Assembly: GCA_016934535.1 (NCBI GenBank)
Contig: JAFGSQ010000058.1
Coordinates: 1-16,789 of the forward strand
Reading direction: 5' to 3'
DNA from: a candidate division WOR-3 bacterium
GTDB lineage: Bacteria > SDB-A
Length of the DNA: 16,789 bases
The notes below the pieces were generated by a model. It was not told the origin of the DNA and did not search any database. It worked only from the letters and a program-made list of their open reading frames with translations. Positions 7,471 through 15,011 of the stretch are shown in pieces; positions within the stretch are counted from its first letter, which is position 1; the number at the start of each line of letters is the position of its first letter. A program made the position numbers and the translations under genes.

Positions 7471-8820
7471 TCACTGAACGTTCATTTTTGCGATTGTTGT
7501 GAATGGACCGCCGAAAGATACAGGCAGAGGATACTGGTCATTTTTGCCGCATCCCCCTCCTGTCGGCGAATAGAGAGTCAACTCGTCTGAAATATCTTCG
7601 ACTTCTGACAGCGTCTCGAATACATTTCCCGTGATTACAGAGATGTTGAGCGGTTTTACCGGTTCTCCGTCTTTCAAAAGATAACTCCGGTTAGGCGCTA
7701 TCGTGAATGTCGAGAGACCCGAGCCGTGCTTTACCGAGTCGACGAAAATTGCGTCGCCGGCTTTTTTGAAAAGTTCTTTTTTCGGCGTTTTTCCCGGCAA
7801 GATATAAGTGTTTGTCATCCTCACTATCGGTTCGAACATGTAGGAAACGGCTCTTGCGTTTCCGGTCGGTTCCTCATTGAGATCGGCGGCGGTTTCCGCA
7901 CTGTGAAGCCTTCCCGAGAGGATTCCGTTTTTAATGAGATGTGTCTTTCGCGCGGAAGTACCTTCGTCGTCGAAAGGCGTATATCCGCCTTCAGTGAGGT
8001 TTCCGTCGTCAATAATAGAAAGCATATCGTTTCCCACTTTTTTTCCGATTTGCCATTCTTCGGCCATTTTTGTGTCGCCTAACATGAAGTCAGCCTCGCT
8101 TTTGTGCCCGAAACTCTCGTGCGCGAAAATCCCCGCCGCCAGAGGAGACAAAATGACTCTGTACGTTCCTGAAGCCACGGGAGCGGCTTTTTTGACGAAA
8201 TCCGAACAATTTCCGAGAAGTTCTTCAAGTTCTCCCTGTTTGCCTCCGAGTTTGTCGAAATGAACGTTTCCGCGCGAAAAACTTTCGTTTAGTATGTTCG
8301 ACCCGTCAATAAAGGTAAACCTGACGCTAAATCCGGAATTTTGAACGTCGAAGCTGAGTTCCGCCCCTTTGCTTGAATAAAAGCTTTTAACAATTCTGCG
8401 GTCCTGATAAATTCCGCTCCAATTTTTGATTTCCGGTTCCCCCTGGGCTATGTCGCAGTAACTTTGGAGAAGTTCGGCCTTTTTTTCGGTGCCAATGTCC
8501 GAAACGCTGTTTTCCTGAAAAGAAAAATAATTTCCGCGGTTCGTTTCAAACCTGCTGAAAGCTTCCGACTGCAGGCCGTTTTTTTCTTTTTTTTTCGAAA
8601 CTTTTGAAAAACTTGCAAGAGAGTCTATTTCGGCCTGGATTCTTTTTATGTCGTCTATTGAGCTGTAATAACAGCTGAAACCGTCGAAAAGCCTTATGAA
8701 TGCGGCCCGGTATTGCCTTGTTTTGAATTCCTCGGTGACGGCGTTTTTTATGGTTATTTTTGTTTCGAAAACATCTTCGATCCTTACATCAGTGTAATAG
8801 TCTTTCGGGAACTTGAACAT
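7471..8820 (-). CDS. tldD: TldD zinc metalloprotease, catalytic subunit
   Basis: A 449-residue U62-family protease. The zinc motif HESFGH is intact with His234, Glu235 and His239 inside GIFAHESFGHKSEADFML, the family signature. The C terminus carries SPTGGGCGKNDQYPLPVSFGG, including the conserved cysteine region expected to complete metal binding. It should act as the catalytic half of a TldD-TldE heterodimer in the cytoplasm, cutting peptides threaded through a narrow channel. ATG start at 8820 with GAGGAGGG just upstream, an excellent ribosome site. It is first in the tldD-pmbA operon and diverges from the Fur-family gene with overlapping promoters. The length matches the family (about 450-480). 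Confidence 0.94.
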   Translation of the reverse strand: MFKFPKDYYTDVRIEDVFETKITIKNAVTEEFKTRQYRAAFIRLFDGFSCYYSSIDDIKRIQAEIDSLASFSKVSKKKEKNGLQSEAFSRFETNRGNYFSFQENSVSDIGTEKKAELLQSYCDIAQGEPEIKNWSGIYQDRRIVKSFYSSKGAELSFDVQNSGFSVRFTFIDGSNILNESFSRGNVHFDKLGGKQGELEELLGNCSDFVKKAAPVASGTYRVILSPLAAGIFAHESFGHKSEADFMLGDTKMAEEWQIGKKVGNDMLSIIDDGNLTEGGYTPFDDEGTSARKTHLIKNGILSGRLHSAETAADLNEEPTGNARAVSYMFEPIVRMTNTYILPGKTPKKELFKKAGDAIFVDSVKHGSGLSTFTIAPNRSYLLKDGEPVKPLNISVITGNVFETLSEVEDISDELTLYSPTGGGCGKNDQYPLPVSFGGPFTTIAKMNVQ

Positions 8821-8852
8821 TAACCCTCCTCGTTTTCTGTCTTGAACCGGTT

Positions 8853-8881
8853 ATTGTATGTTTTTTATTGACTAAAATCAA
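8853..8881 (-). promoter_or_regulatory. tldD-pmbA promoter
   Basis: On the minus strand TTGATT (-35, 8876-8881) and TACAAT (-10, 8853-8858) are exactly 17 bases apart. Matches to consensus are 4/6 and 5/6. The tldD start lies about 33 bases beyond the -10. This promoter is interleaved with the oppositely directed promoter of the Fur-family gene. Confidence 0.65.
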
Positions 8882-8896
8882 TGAGGGGATTAATAT
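8868..8896 (+). promoter_or_regulatory. Promoter of the Fur-family/metal transporter operon
   Basis: TTGACT (-35, 8868-8873) and TAATAT (-10, 8891-8896) are separated by exactly 17 bases. Matches to consensus are 5/6 and 4/6. Transcription would begin near 8903, inside the tandem operator-like repeat, and only ~15-30 bases before the candidate ATG codons. Confidence 0.65.
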
Positions 8897-8900
8897 TGAT

Positions 8901-8926
8901 GCGAAAGATTTGCGCGAATGATTTGC
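8901..8926. promoter_or_regulatory. Tandem 13-bp operator-like repeat, candidate Fur/Zur box
   Basis: Two adjacent 13-bp units, GCGAAAGATTTGC (8901-8913) and GCGAATGATTTGC (8914-8926), differ at one base. The second is an imperfect palindrome around its central base; the pair together form a 30-bp near-palindrome (8899-8928) centred on GCGC. They start 5 bases after the -10 and cover the expected transcription start. Position and symmetry fit an autorepressing Fur-family dimer site. The general pattern of A-rich and T-rich arms around a central G resembles known Zur boxes, but this is not proof of binding. Confidence 0.6.
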
Positions 8927-9337
8927 ATGACTATGAAAAAGAAAATTACAAGAGATCTGATAGACATCATATTGAGGAAATCCGAAATACCCCTGAAGGC
9001 GTCTGAAATAAGAGCCGGGTTTTCAAAAAAACCGGACCTGGCGACGGTTTACAGAAGCCTCGACAAAATGGAAAGAGACGGTTCAGTTGGAGTTTTCACA
9101 GCAAAAGGAAGGAGCAGGCTGTATTACATTTCGGAAGAAAACGGAGGTCATTTTATTTCCTGTCAGATGTGCGAAAGAATCGAAAAACTCGACCAGTGCG
9201 GTTTTAAGGAAATCAAAGCCCATATCGAAAAAATGAATAAGTTTAAAGTCACAGGACATATTTTATTCATCAAAGGGGTCTGCAATGAATGTATTCACGC
9301 CTTTAATTCAGAGAAAAAACGCAGTCCTCGTTCTTGA
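8918..9337 (+). CDS. Fur-family metalloregulator (Zur-like)
   Basis: A 139-residue repressor-type protein. The N-terminal winged helix includes LKASEIRAGF and the recognition segment DLATVYRSLDKMERDGSV, a Fur-family hallmark. The C-terminal dimerisation part contains two CXXC pairs, C82/C85 and C122/C125, the usual structural zinc site, and His78 next to the first pair. The gene leads an operon of zinc/manganese-type ABC transporter genes, which favours a Zur (or Mur) role over an iron-responsive one. Start codon choice is open: ATG at 8918, 8927 and 8933 are in frame, none has a clear ribosome site, and the first two fall within the operator-like repeat. ATG 8933 would leave MKKKITRDL as the N terminus and looks the most natural. 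Its 3' end overlaps the next gene by 53 bp. Confidence 0.9.
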   Translation: MICMTMKKKITRDLIDIILRKSEIPLKASEIRAGFSKKPDLATVYRSLDKMERDGSVGVFTAKGRSRLYYISEENGGHFISCQMCERIEKLDQCGFKEIKAHIEKMNKFKVTGHILFIKGVCNECIHAFNSEKKRSPRS

Positions 9338-10181
9338 AGCAGCCATATTTCTCTTTTTTACAGGTTGTTCCGTCAAAACTGCAGACGTACAAAATGATAT
9401 ACTGGTCTGTTCGTCCGTTTATCCCATCTCTCAGATTGCCCAAAGCGTTCTTGGAGATTCGGGAGTCGCTTTCAATCTTGTCCCTCCAGGAGCTAATCCG
9501 CACGTTTTCGAACCGGCTCCTTCTGATGCGAGAAAACTCGCCGAAGCGGACATTATTTTGTGCGTATCTCCGGAATTGGACGGCTGGATGGAAAAATTCG
9601 CCGGCAGTGAGACGAAAGTTTTGTATCTCGACAAATATTTTTCAGAAAAAAACATGGAACCCGGCGTTAATCCCCATATATGGCTTTCTCTCAAATATGC
9701 CCTGTTGATAGCATCCGCTGTGAGAGAAACTGTTTCCGAAATAAGACCGGACAGAAGAGATTATTACGAGGATAATTTCCGAAATTTCGAGCGCGAAATA
9801 AGCTCTCTCGACTCTTTCGCTTCCGAGAAATTCAGTGAACTCAAAGAAGTATATTTCATCCAATGGCATCCGGCGTGGAATTATCTTGCGAATGATTACG
9901 GTTTGCCTGAACCTCTGTCCATAGAAACCGGCCACGGTGACGAACCGACTGCGGCAGAATTGAAAAAAATAACTGATTTCGCCGGGGAAAAAAGCGTCAG
10001 AGTAATTGTTGTAGAGGCGAATTCAGACATGAGACAGGCAGAAATAATTGCCGGTCAAATAAATGCAAATATCGCGGTTCTCGATCCGATTGGGGATCCC
10101 GACAATCCTGAAATAAGTACATACATTTTAAACATGAAAAAAAACATAATCACACTTGCGGAGGCTATGGAAATTGAGTGA
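9285..10181 (+). CDS. znuA: Zinc/manganese ABC transporter substrate-binding lipoprotein
   Basis: A 298-residue cluster A-I binding protein (ZnuA/TroA family). A lipoprotein signal peptide ends at FFTGC, so Cys28 should be acylated and the protein anchored at the outer face of the inner membrane. Metal ligands expected for the family are in place: His73 in ANPHVFEP, His131 in NPHIWLS, His195 in WHPAWNY, and Asp267 in LDPIGDP. The His/Asp-rich loop that many zinc-specific members carry between the first two histidines is absent, so zinc versus manganese cannot be settled from sequence. ATG start at 9285 has AAAGGGG 5-6 bases upstream and lies inside the regulator gene in another frame, suggesting coupled translation. 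Followed at once by the ATPase gene. Confidence 0.92.
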   Translation: MNVFTPLIQRKNAVLVLEAAIFLFFTGCSVKTADVQNDILVCSSVYPISQIAQSVLGDSGVAFNLVPPGANPHVFEPAPSDARKLAEADIILCVSPELDGWMEKFAGSETKVLYLDKYFSEKNMEPGVNPHIWLSLKYALLIASAVRETVSEIRPDRRDYYEDNFRNFEREISSLDSFASEKFSELKEVYFIQWHPAWNYLANDYGLPEPLSIETGHGDEPTAAELKKITDFAGEKSVRVIVVEANSDMRQAEIIAGQINANIAVLDPIGDPDNPEISTYILNMKKNIITLAEAMEIE

Positions 10182-10959
10182 CAAAGCCGTTTCACTGAGT
10201 GATTTAACCGTTGTATTGGGCGGGAACAGGGTTCTCGAAGACATAGACATGGAGATTGAACAAAGAGAAATAATCGCGGTTGTCGGCCCGAACGGAGCAG
10301 GAAAGACGACTCTTCTCAGAGCGATAATGGGATGCATAAAACCGACAAACGGCCGAATCAATATTTTTGGTGAGACTCCGGCTAAGGCACGAAGTAAAAG
10401 TTTTTTTGGATATGTTCCGCAGTCGTCTCAGTACGAAAAAAAATTTCCTCTCAGCGCTTTCGATGTTGTCTCGCTTTCAAGGTATGCGAAAAAAAGATAT
10501 TTTGAAAAACTTGACGGCGCCGACAGGGAAATTATCTCGGATTCGTTGAACACCGTCGGTATGGCTGACAATGCCGTGAAACGCTTCGGAGATCTCTCCG
10601 GAGGGCAGAGGCAAAGAGTGTTGATAGCCAGAGCCCTTGCGGTTGAACCTAAAATACTCGTCCTCGACGAACCTTCGACAGGACTCGACACCGTGGCTCA
10701 GGACGCGTTTTATAAACTGCTCGCCGAACTCAGAGAAAAAAAGAACCTCACTGTAATACTCGTCAGTCACGACATAGGAGCGGTGTCGTACTACATAGAC
10801 ACTGTGGCGTGCCTGAACAGAAAGATGCATTTTCACGGAAAGCTCGAAGGATGTCTCCAGGACGAGAATATTAGAAAATTATTCGGTGACAACGTAAAGA
10901 TACTAGTCCACGACGAGAATTGCGCGACATGCAGGAGAAGAAATGCCGGGAATCCTTGA
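10174..10959 (+). CDS. znuC: Zinc/manganese ABC transporter ATPase
   Basis: A 261-residue ABC ATPase that would power metal import with the neighbouring binding protein and permease. All motifs are intact: Walker A GPNGAGKTT (38-46, Lys44), Q-loop in YVPQSSQ, signature LSGGQRQR, Walker B ILVLDEP and the switch histidine in VSHD. I chose the TTG at 10174 because GGAGG lies 9 bases upstream and the resulting N terminus (MSDKAVSLSDL) fits the family. A frame open from an earlier TTG at 10156 would add six residues without a better ribosome site. It overlaps the binding-protein gene by 8 bp and the permease gene by 17 bp. The C terminus carries HDENCATCRRRN, a Cys-X2-Cys tail of unknown purpose. 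Confidence 0.92.
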   Translation: MSDKAVSLSDLTVVLGGNRVLEDIDMEIEQREIIAVVGPNGAGKTTLLRAIMGCIKPTNGRINIFGETPAKARSKSFFGYVPQSSQYEKKFPLSAFDVVSLSRYAKKRYFEKLDGADREIISDSLNTVGMADNAVKRFGDLSGGQRQRVLIARALAVEPKILVLDEPSTGLDTVAQDAFYKLLAELREKKNLTVILVSHDIGAVSYYIDTVACLNRKMHFHGKLEGCLQDENIRKLFGDNVKILVHDENCATCRRRNAGNP

Positions 10960-11755
10960 TTATTCTTTTTTCAGACTCGCCCTTCTGACGGCTGTTTTTG
11001 CAGGAGTGCTTTTCGGAGTCCTCTCTTTTTTCATTTACTCGAGGAAAATGGCTTTTCTCGGTGTGGGAATTTCACACGCGGCTTTCGGCGGAGTTGCCCT
11101 GGGAGTGTTTTTTGGCATGAATCCTTTTGTTTCGGCTCTGATTTTTTGCGTTCTGACGGCTATAATTATTGGAAAAGTTTCAAAGAGCGCAAACATATCG
11201 GTTAACACGAGCGTCGGAATATTTTTTTCGCTGTCTATGGCCTTGGGCGCATTTTTCATATCCATGAAAAAGGGATACTCCTTCGATCTTTCGGGATACC
11301 TTTTCGGCAACATACTCGCCGTGTCTGAAAAAGATTTATTGCTCGTGATTCTTGCTGACATAACCATAATCCCTTTTGTATTGTTTTTTTTGAGGAAAAT
11401 AATTTATCTTTCTTTTGACGAAGAATCCGCATACATAAGCGGTGTAAAAACGGCTTTTCTGGATTATTCGCTTCTCGTGATTCTCGCGGTTGTCATCGTG
11501 CTGACAATAAAAATTATAGGGATAATTCTGGTTTCCGCCCTGGTGATACTTCCCGGAAGTTTTGCTGTTCTCGTATCGAGGAGTTACAAATCCGTAATAG
11601 CTGTTTCGGTTATATTTTCGGTGGCGACTATGACTTCCGGGCTTTTTTTGTCATACCTTGCAGACACCCCTCCGGGTGCGACAATAACGATTTTTGCATC
11701 TTTTGTATATTTCCTGGCTCTCGGCTCGGTAAGATTGATAAAAAAAACCGTATAA
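10943..11755 (+). CDS. znuB: Zinc/manganese ABC transporter permease
   Basis: A 270-residue membrane protein of the ABC-3 family with about eight hydrophobic segments. Family-typical stretches are GVGISHAAFGGVALG near the N terminus and ILVSALVILPGSFAVLVSRSYKS in the C-terminal half (the ATPase-coupling region). ATG start at 10943 with AGGAG 6 bases upstream; the first 17 bases overlap the ATPase gene in another frame. It is the last gene of the regulator-transporter operon as judged by overlap. Metal specificity depends on the binding protein and is not readable here. Confidence 0.92.
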   Translation: MPGILDYSFFRLALLTAVFAGVLFGVLSFFIYSRKMAFLGVGISHAAFGGVALGVFFGMNPFVSALIFCVLTAIIIGKVSKSANISVNTSVGIFFSLSMALGAFFISMKKGYSFDLSGYLFGNILAVSEKDLLLVILADITIIPFVLFFLRKIIYLSFDEESAYISGVKTAFLDYSLLVILAVVIVLTIKIIGIILVSALVILPGSFAVLVSRSYKSVIAVSVIFSVATMTSGLFLSYLADTPPGATITIFASFVYFLALGSVRLIKKTV

Positions 11756-11795
11756 ATTAATCGTATTTTAACAAATAAAGAGGATAATTGATGCC
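11756..11795. other. Short spacer between permease and mgsA
   Basis: 40 bp of AT-rich DNA with a ribosome-site-like AAAGAGG at 11777-11783. I see no hairpin terminator and no convincing promoter, so mgsA may be read from the metal-transport operon. Confidence 0.5.
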
Positions 11796-12245
11796 ATGAA
11801 AGAATTCAAGAATATCGCGCTCGTCGCGCACGACAACAAGAAAAAAGATCTCGTCGAATGGGCCGTGTGGAACAGGGATGCACTGAAAGGACAGGTCATC
11901 ATCTGCACGGGAACCACAGGCAAGCTCATAGAAAAAGAGCTTGAAAATGAGATAAAGGATTACACGATAGTAAAACTCAAATCGGGTCCTCTTGGCGGAG
12001 ATCAGCAATTGGGCGCGATGATTGCCGAAGGGGGAGTGGATGTCGTCATATTTTTTTGGGACCCCATGCAGCCGCATCCGCACGATGTAGACGTCAAAGC
12101 TCTGCTCAGAATAGCTGTTTTGTATAATGTTCCGACAGCCTGCAACAGATCGACGGCGGATTTTTTGATTTCGTCGCCTCTTTTTAAAGGCGACTACACT
12201 CCGAAAGAGACGGATTTTGTCGATTACACGGAAAGAGATGTTTAG
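11796..12245 (+). CDS. mgsA: Methylglyoxal synthase
   Basis: A 149-residue enzyme converting dihydroxyacetone phosphate to methylglyoxal and phosphate, the bypass of lower glycolysis used when sugar phosphates build up or phosphate is scarce. Signature residues line up with the Escherichia coli enzyme: His12 in VAHDNKKK (E. coli His19), Asp69 in SGPLGGDQQ (Asp71), Asp89 in FFWDPM (Asp91), His96 and Asp99 in [13 protein letters not shown] (His98, Asp101). [11 protein letters not shown] is also typical. Full length for the family. ATG start at 11796, AAAGAGG about 12 bases upstream. The gene lies 40 bp after the permease on the same strand; any functional link to metal uptake is unproven. Its TAG stop directly abuts the TAA stop of the convergent kinase gene. 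Confidence 0.96.
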   Translation: MKEFKNIALVAHDNKKKDLVEWAVWNRDALKGQVIICTGTTGKLIEKELENEIKDYTIVKLKSGPLGGDQQLGAMIAEGGVDVVIFFWDPMQPHPHDVDVKALLRIAVLYNVPTACNRSTADFLISSPLFKGDYTPKETDFVDYTERDV

Positions 12246-14939
12246 TTAAGATTTTATCCTGTCAATCGAAACATTCTTGTCCAGAACCTCTCTTATCATC
12301 GCGGCGAGTTCACTTACCGGCACGGGTTTTGTCATAACTTTTGCGTTTGGAATGTGTTTTATCGTTTCCTGGATATCGGCGTTTAAAAAGCCGGAGCAGA
12401 AAATGACAGGAACATCAGGATGGAGTTCTCTCATCTTTTGCACCATCTCAGGGCCGGAAATTCCGGGCATTGTGTAGTCGGCGATGACGAGGTCGAAAGA
12501 GCTGGGGTTTTCTGAAAAAATTGACAGGGCTTCCTTTGCGTCGCTGACGGCTCTTATATTGTATCCGAGTCTTCGAAGTATTACTTCCATTGTTTCAACG
12601 AACAAAGCTTCATCGTCTACGTAAAGAATGCTCTCTTCACCCGTCTTGACGGTAGTGGTTGCGGAGGATTCTTTTTCGGGCTTTTTCTCCAGGACGGGAA
12701 AAGAAATCTCGAAAACAGTCCCTTTTCCGATTTCGCTGTTGACTGTTATTTCTCCGTTTGATTTTTTGACCAGGCCGTGGACGATGGCAAGTCCTATGCC
12801 CGATCCTTCGCCGTCTTTTTTTGTCGTATAATAGGGCTCGAAAATGCGATCCAAAGAAGATTGTTCAATTCCTTCGCCCGTGTCGAGAAAGGTAAGTATT
12901 ATTCTGTTGTCTTTCTTCTTGAGTCTGAGTTCAATTATTCCTCCGTTGTCTCTCATGGCGTACCGGGCGTTTGTAAATAAATTCAGAAGTATCTGATGTA
13001 TCTGCGAAGGATCACCGAGGACAAGATCTTCCAGAGGATCTGTATCTATTTTGACGTCTATTGAGCCAGGTACAGATTTTTTTAGCAATTCAGCCGATTC
13101 TTTTACAAATTTTGAGATCATTATAGGTTTCAGCTCTTTTTCCTTGTCTTTGCTGAAAGTGAGAATTTCGCGGACAAAATCTTTTGCCTTCGCAATGGCG
13201 GCTGAAATGTTTTCAATTTGGGGTACGGCGGGAGAACCAACCGGAATGTCCGATTTGGCCAGCTCGGCGAAAGTCGAAATTGAGCCGAGTATGTTGTTGA
13301 AGTCGTGCGCTATTCCGCTGGCCATGGTCCCTATGGCGTGCATTTTCTGGTTTTGTCTGAGTTGGAATTCCACCTTTTTTCTTTCTGTAATGTCAATGAA
13401 AGAAGACTGAAGATACAGCGGTTTTCCCTGGCTGTCCTTTATGAGACCGGGATTGATGAGCGCTGAAAACTTCGTGCCGTCTTTTCTCGTCGCTATTACT
13501 TCGGCCGGTATTGCTGTTTTGGATAAAGTGAGAAGTGAAATAATTTTTTCAGGAGTGACGTCAGAGCCGGGAGGTTTGAAAATCGACAGGTTTTTGCCAA
13601 GAAGCTCTTCGTTTGAATATCCAAGCATGTTTAGAAGGCTGTTGTTGACGTAGATTATTTTACCGGTGCTGTCTGATATCGCCGCACCGTATGCCGCCTC
13701 ATCCGTCAGGGTCTTGAATTTCAGTATTTCTTCTTCAGATTTGATTCTTCTTTGGATTTCTTTTTTGAGCTCTTCGGTCCTCTGTTCGACGATGGATTCG
13801 AGGTTTTCGTTAGCTTCTATTTTCAGTCTGTATATTTCGTTCTGTTTCTCGATTTTTTCTTTTTCGTATTTCGACTGCAGTTCCAGAATCTTGATGTTGC
13901 TCTCTTCGGAAAACAATTTGTCCTTCAGTTCGTAATACATTTTGTTGTATTTCAGTGCGTTGAAATAATCGCCCGCGGCTTCATAAACCCTTGAAAATTC
14001 CTGGTACACAGTAAGAAGAATGGTCCTTAGATTGCCTTCACTCGCGATTTTCATGCTTTTTTCGAGATTTGCTGTGGCTCCGCGGAATTCGTTCATTGCT
14101 ATATGCAGTCTGGCGATGTCTACGTGCGCCGAGGCGAGGCCGGATATGTTGTTGGATTCCTTCCTTATTTTAAGAGCTTCTCTCAGTATTTCTTTGGCGG
14201 ATTCAAGATGGCGTCTGTCGTTGTTTTCTGAATAAAGTTCCAGATGTATGTTTCCTATGTTTGAAAGAGTGGTGGATATGCTCAGTTTGTCGCCGAAAGT
14301 CTGTTTAATCGCCAGGGCTCTGTTATTTAATTCCAGTGATTTTTCATATTCTTTCATCTTGAAGTAGAGGTTTCCGAGGTTGTTCAGGGTGTGAGCCAGT
14401 TCTTCCGAAGGGCCGTTTTTTTCACGGATTGCCAGCAGTTTGAGATGATATTCCTCTGCTTTCTCAAATTTTTCCCAGGCGAGGTATAAATTGGCGAGAT
14501 TGTTGAGAACATTGCCCTTGAGTTCTTCGTCGGAAAAGGATTCCGCGACAGAAAGCGCCTTAAAATAGTAATCTGCCGATGATGCGTAGTCGCCTGTAAT
14601 TTTATAAATAAGTGCTATTTTATTGCAAAGGGAAGCCGTTTTTTCATTGTTTTCTATTTCACGGGATTTATCGAGAGCTTGTATAAGCAGAGGAAGGGCG
14701 TCTTCCGGTTTTCCAAGAAATTTGTAGCAGGACGCCAGATTCATCAAGGCCTTGATGTAACCCAGAGAGTAGTCGATTGTTTTTGACAGGCGCAAGGCTT
14801 CGTTCGCCAGAATGAGAGATTTGTCAGGTCTTTTGTTGACTATTCTCGACGAAATCTCGTTCAAAGCGTCAATTTTTTCGACGCCCGACAAATCGCCCGT
14901 CTCTTTGTTCAGGCTCTCAGCTTCAAATGAAGATTCCAT
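12246..14939 (-). CDS. Soluble TPR-PAS hybrid sensor histidine kinase with receiver domain
   Basis: An 897-residue kinase. The N-terminal ~345 residues hold a series of tetratricopeptide repeats (for example NNLANLYLAWEKFEKAEEYH and NNLGNLYFKMKEYEKSLEL), likely a protein-binding sensor platform. A coiled coil (about 345-400) leads to a PAS domain (about 405-520, ending in SSFIDITERKKVE). Next come HisKA with phospho-accepting His545 in SGIAHDFNN, an ATPase domain with the N-box NLFTNARYAM, DTGEGIE and GSGIGLAIVHG, and a C-terminal receiver with Asp821 in LVIADYTMPG. No membrane segment or signal peptide is visible, so it is cytoplasmic. ATG start at 14939; the ribosome site is weak (CGGAAA). 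It has no DNA-binding partner nearby. The kinase core resembles the other hybrid kinase of this window in architecture, but the sensory parts differ. Confidence 0.94.
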   Translation of the reverse strand: MESSFEAESLNKETGDLSGVEKIDALNEISSRIVNKRPDKSLILANEALRLSKTIDYSLGYIKALMNLASCYKFLGKPEDALPLLIQALDKSREIENNEKTASLCNKIALIYKITGDYASSADYYFKALSVAESFSDEELKGNVLNNLANLYLAWEKFEKAEEYHLKLLAIREKNGPSEELAHTLNNLGNLYFKMKEYEKSLELNNRALAIKQTFGDKLSISTTLSNIGNIHLELYSENNDRRHLESAKEILREALKIRKESNNISGLASAHVDIARLHIAMNEFRGATANLEKSMKIASEGNLRTILLTVYQEFSRVYEAAGDYFNALKYNKMYYELKDKLFSEESNIKILELQSKYEKEKIEKQNEIYRLKIEANENLESIVEQRTEELKKEIQRRIKSEEEILKFKTLTDEAAYGAAISDSTGKIIYVNNSLLNMLGYSNEELLGKNLSIFKPPGSDVTPEKIISLLTLSKTAIPAEVIATRKDGTKFSALINPGLIKDSQGKPLYLQSSFIDITERKKVEFQLRQNQKMHAIGTMASGIAHDFNNILGSISTFAELAKSDIPVGSPAVPQIENISAAIAKAKDFVREILTFSKDKEKELKPIMISKFVKESAELLKKSVPGSIDVKIDTDPLEDLVLGDPSQIHQILLNLFTNARYAMRDNGGIIELRLKKKDNRIILTFLDTGEGIEQSSLDRIFEPYYTTKKDGEGSGIGLAIVHGLVKKSNGEITVNSEIGKGTVFEISFPVLEKKPEKESSATTTVKTGEESILYVDDEALFVETMEVILRRLGYNIRAVSDAKEALSIFSENPSSFDLVIADYTMPGISGPEMVQKMRELHPDVPVIFCSGFLNADIQETIKHIPNAKVMTKPVPVSELAAMIREVLDKNVSIDRIKS

Positions 14940-14960
14940 AATATTTCCGACGTCAACACA

Positions 14961-14989
14961 ATTTTAAACCTTTTATCTTTCAATTAAAA
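14961..14989 (-). promoter_or_regulatory. Possible promoter of the TPR kinase gene
   Basis: On the minus strand TAAAAT (-10, 14961-14966) follows TTTTAA (14984-14989) by 17 bases. The -35 match is poor (3/6). An inverted repeat covers the whole interval, which could be an operator. Weak evidence. Confidence 0.3.
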
Positions 14990-14995
14990 GGTTTA
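14965..14995. repeat. Perfect 11-bp inverted repeat upstream of the TPR kinase gene
   Basis: The arms TAAACCTTTTA and TAAAAGGTTTA (14965-14975 and 14985-14995) are perfectly complementary around a 9-base loop. It lies in the 72-bp gap between the Sir2 and kinase genes. No T-run follows on either strand, so a classic terminator is unlikely. It may be an operator overlapping the kinase promoter, or an RNA structure in the transcript that leaves the Sir2 gene. Confidence 0.55.
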
Positions 14996-15011
14996 TCTCA
15001 TGTTATCGAAT

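Noticed and set aside
10156-10173. Earlier TTG start for the transporter ATPase
   Set aside because: It would place the GGAGG ribosome site inside the gene; the TTG at 10174 is correctly spaced from it.
12173-12194. Hairpin with 7-bp arms GTCGCCT and AGGCGAC near the end of mgsA
   Set aside because: It lies within codons of a conserved enzyme, and no T-run follows on either strand, so I do not call it a terminator for mgsA or the kinase.
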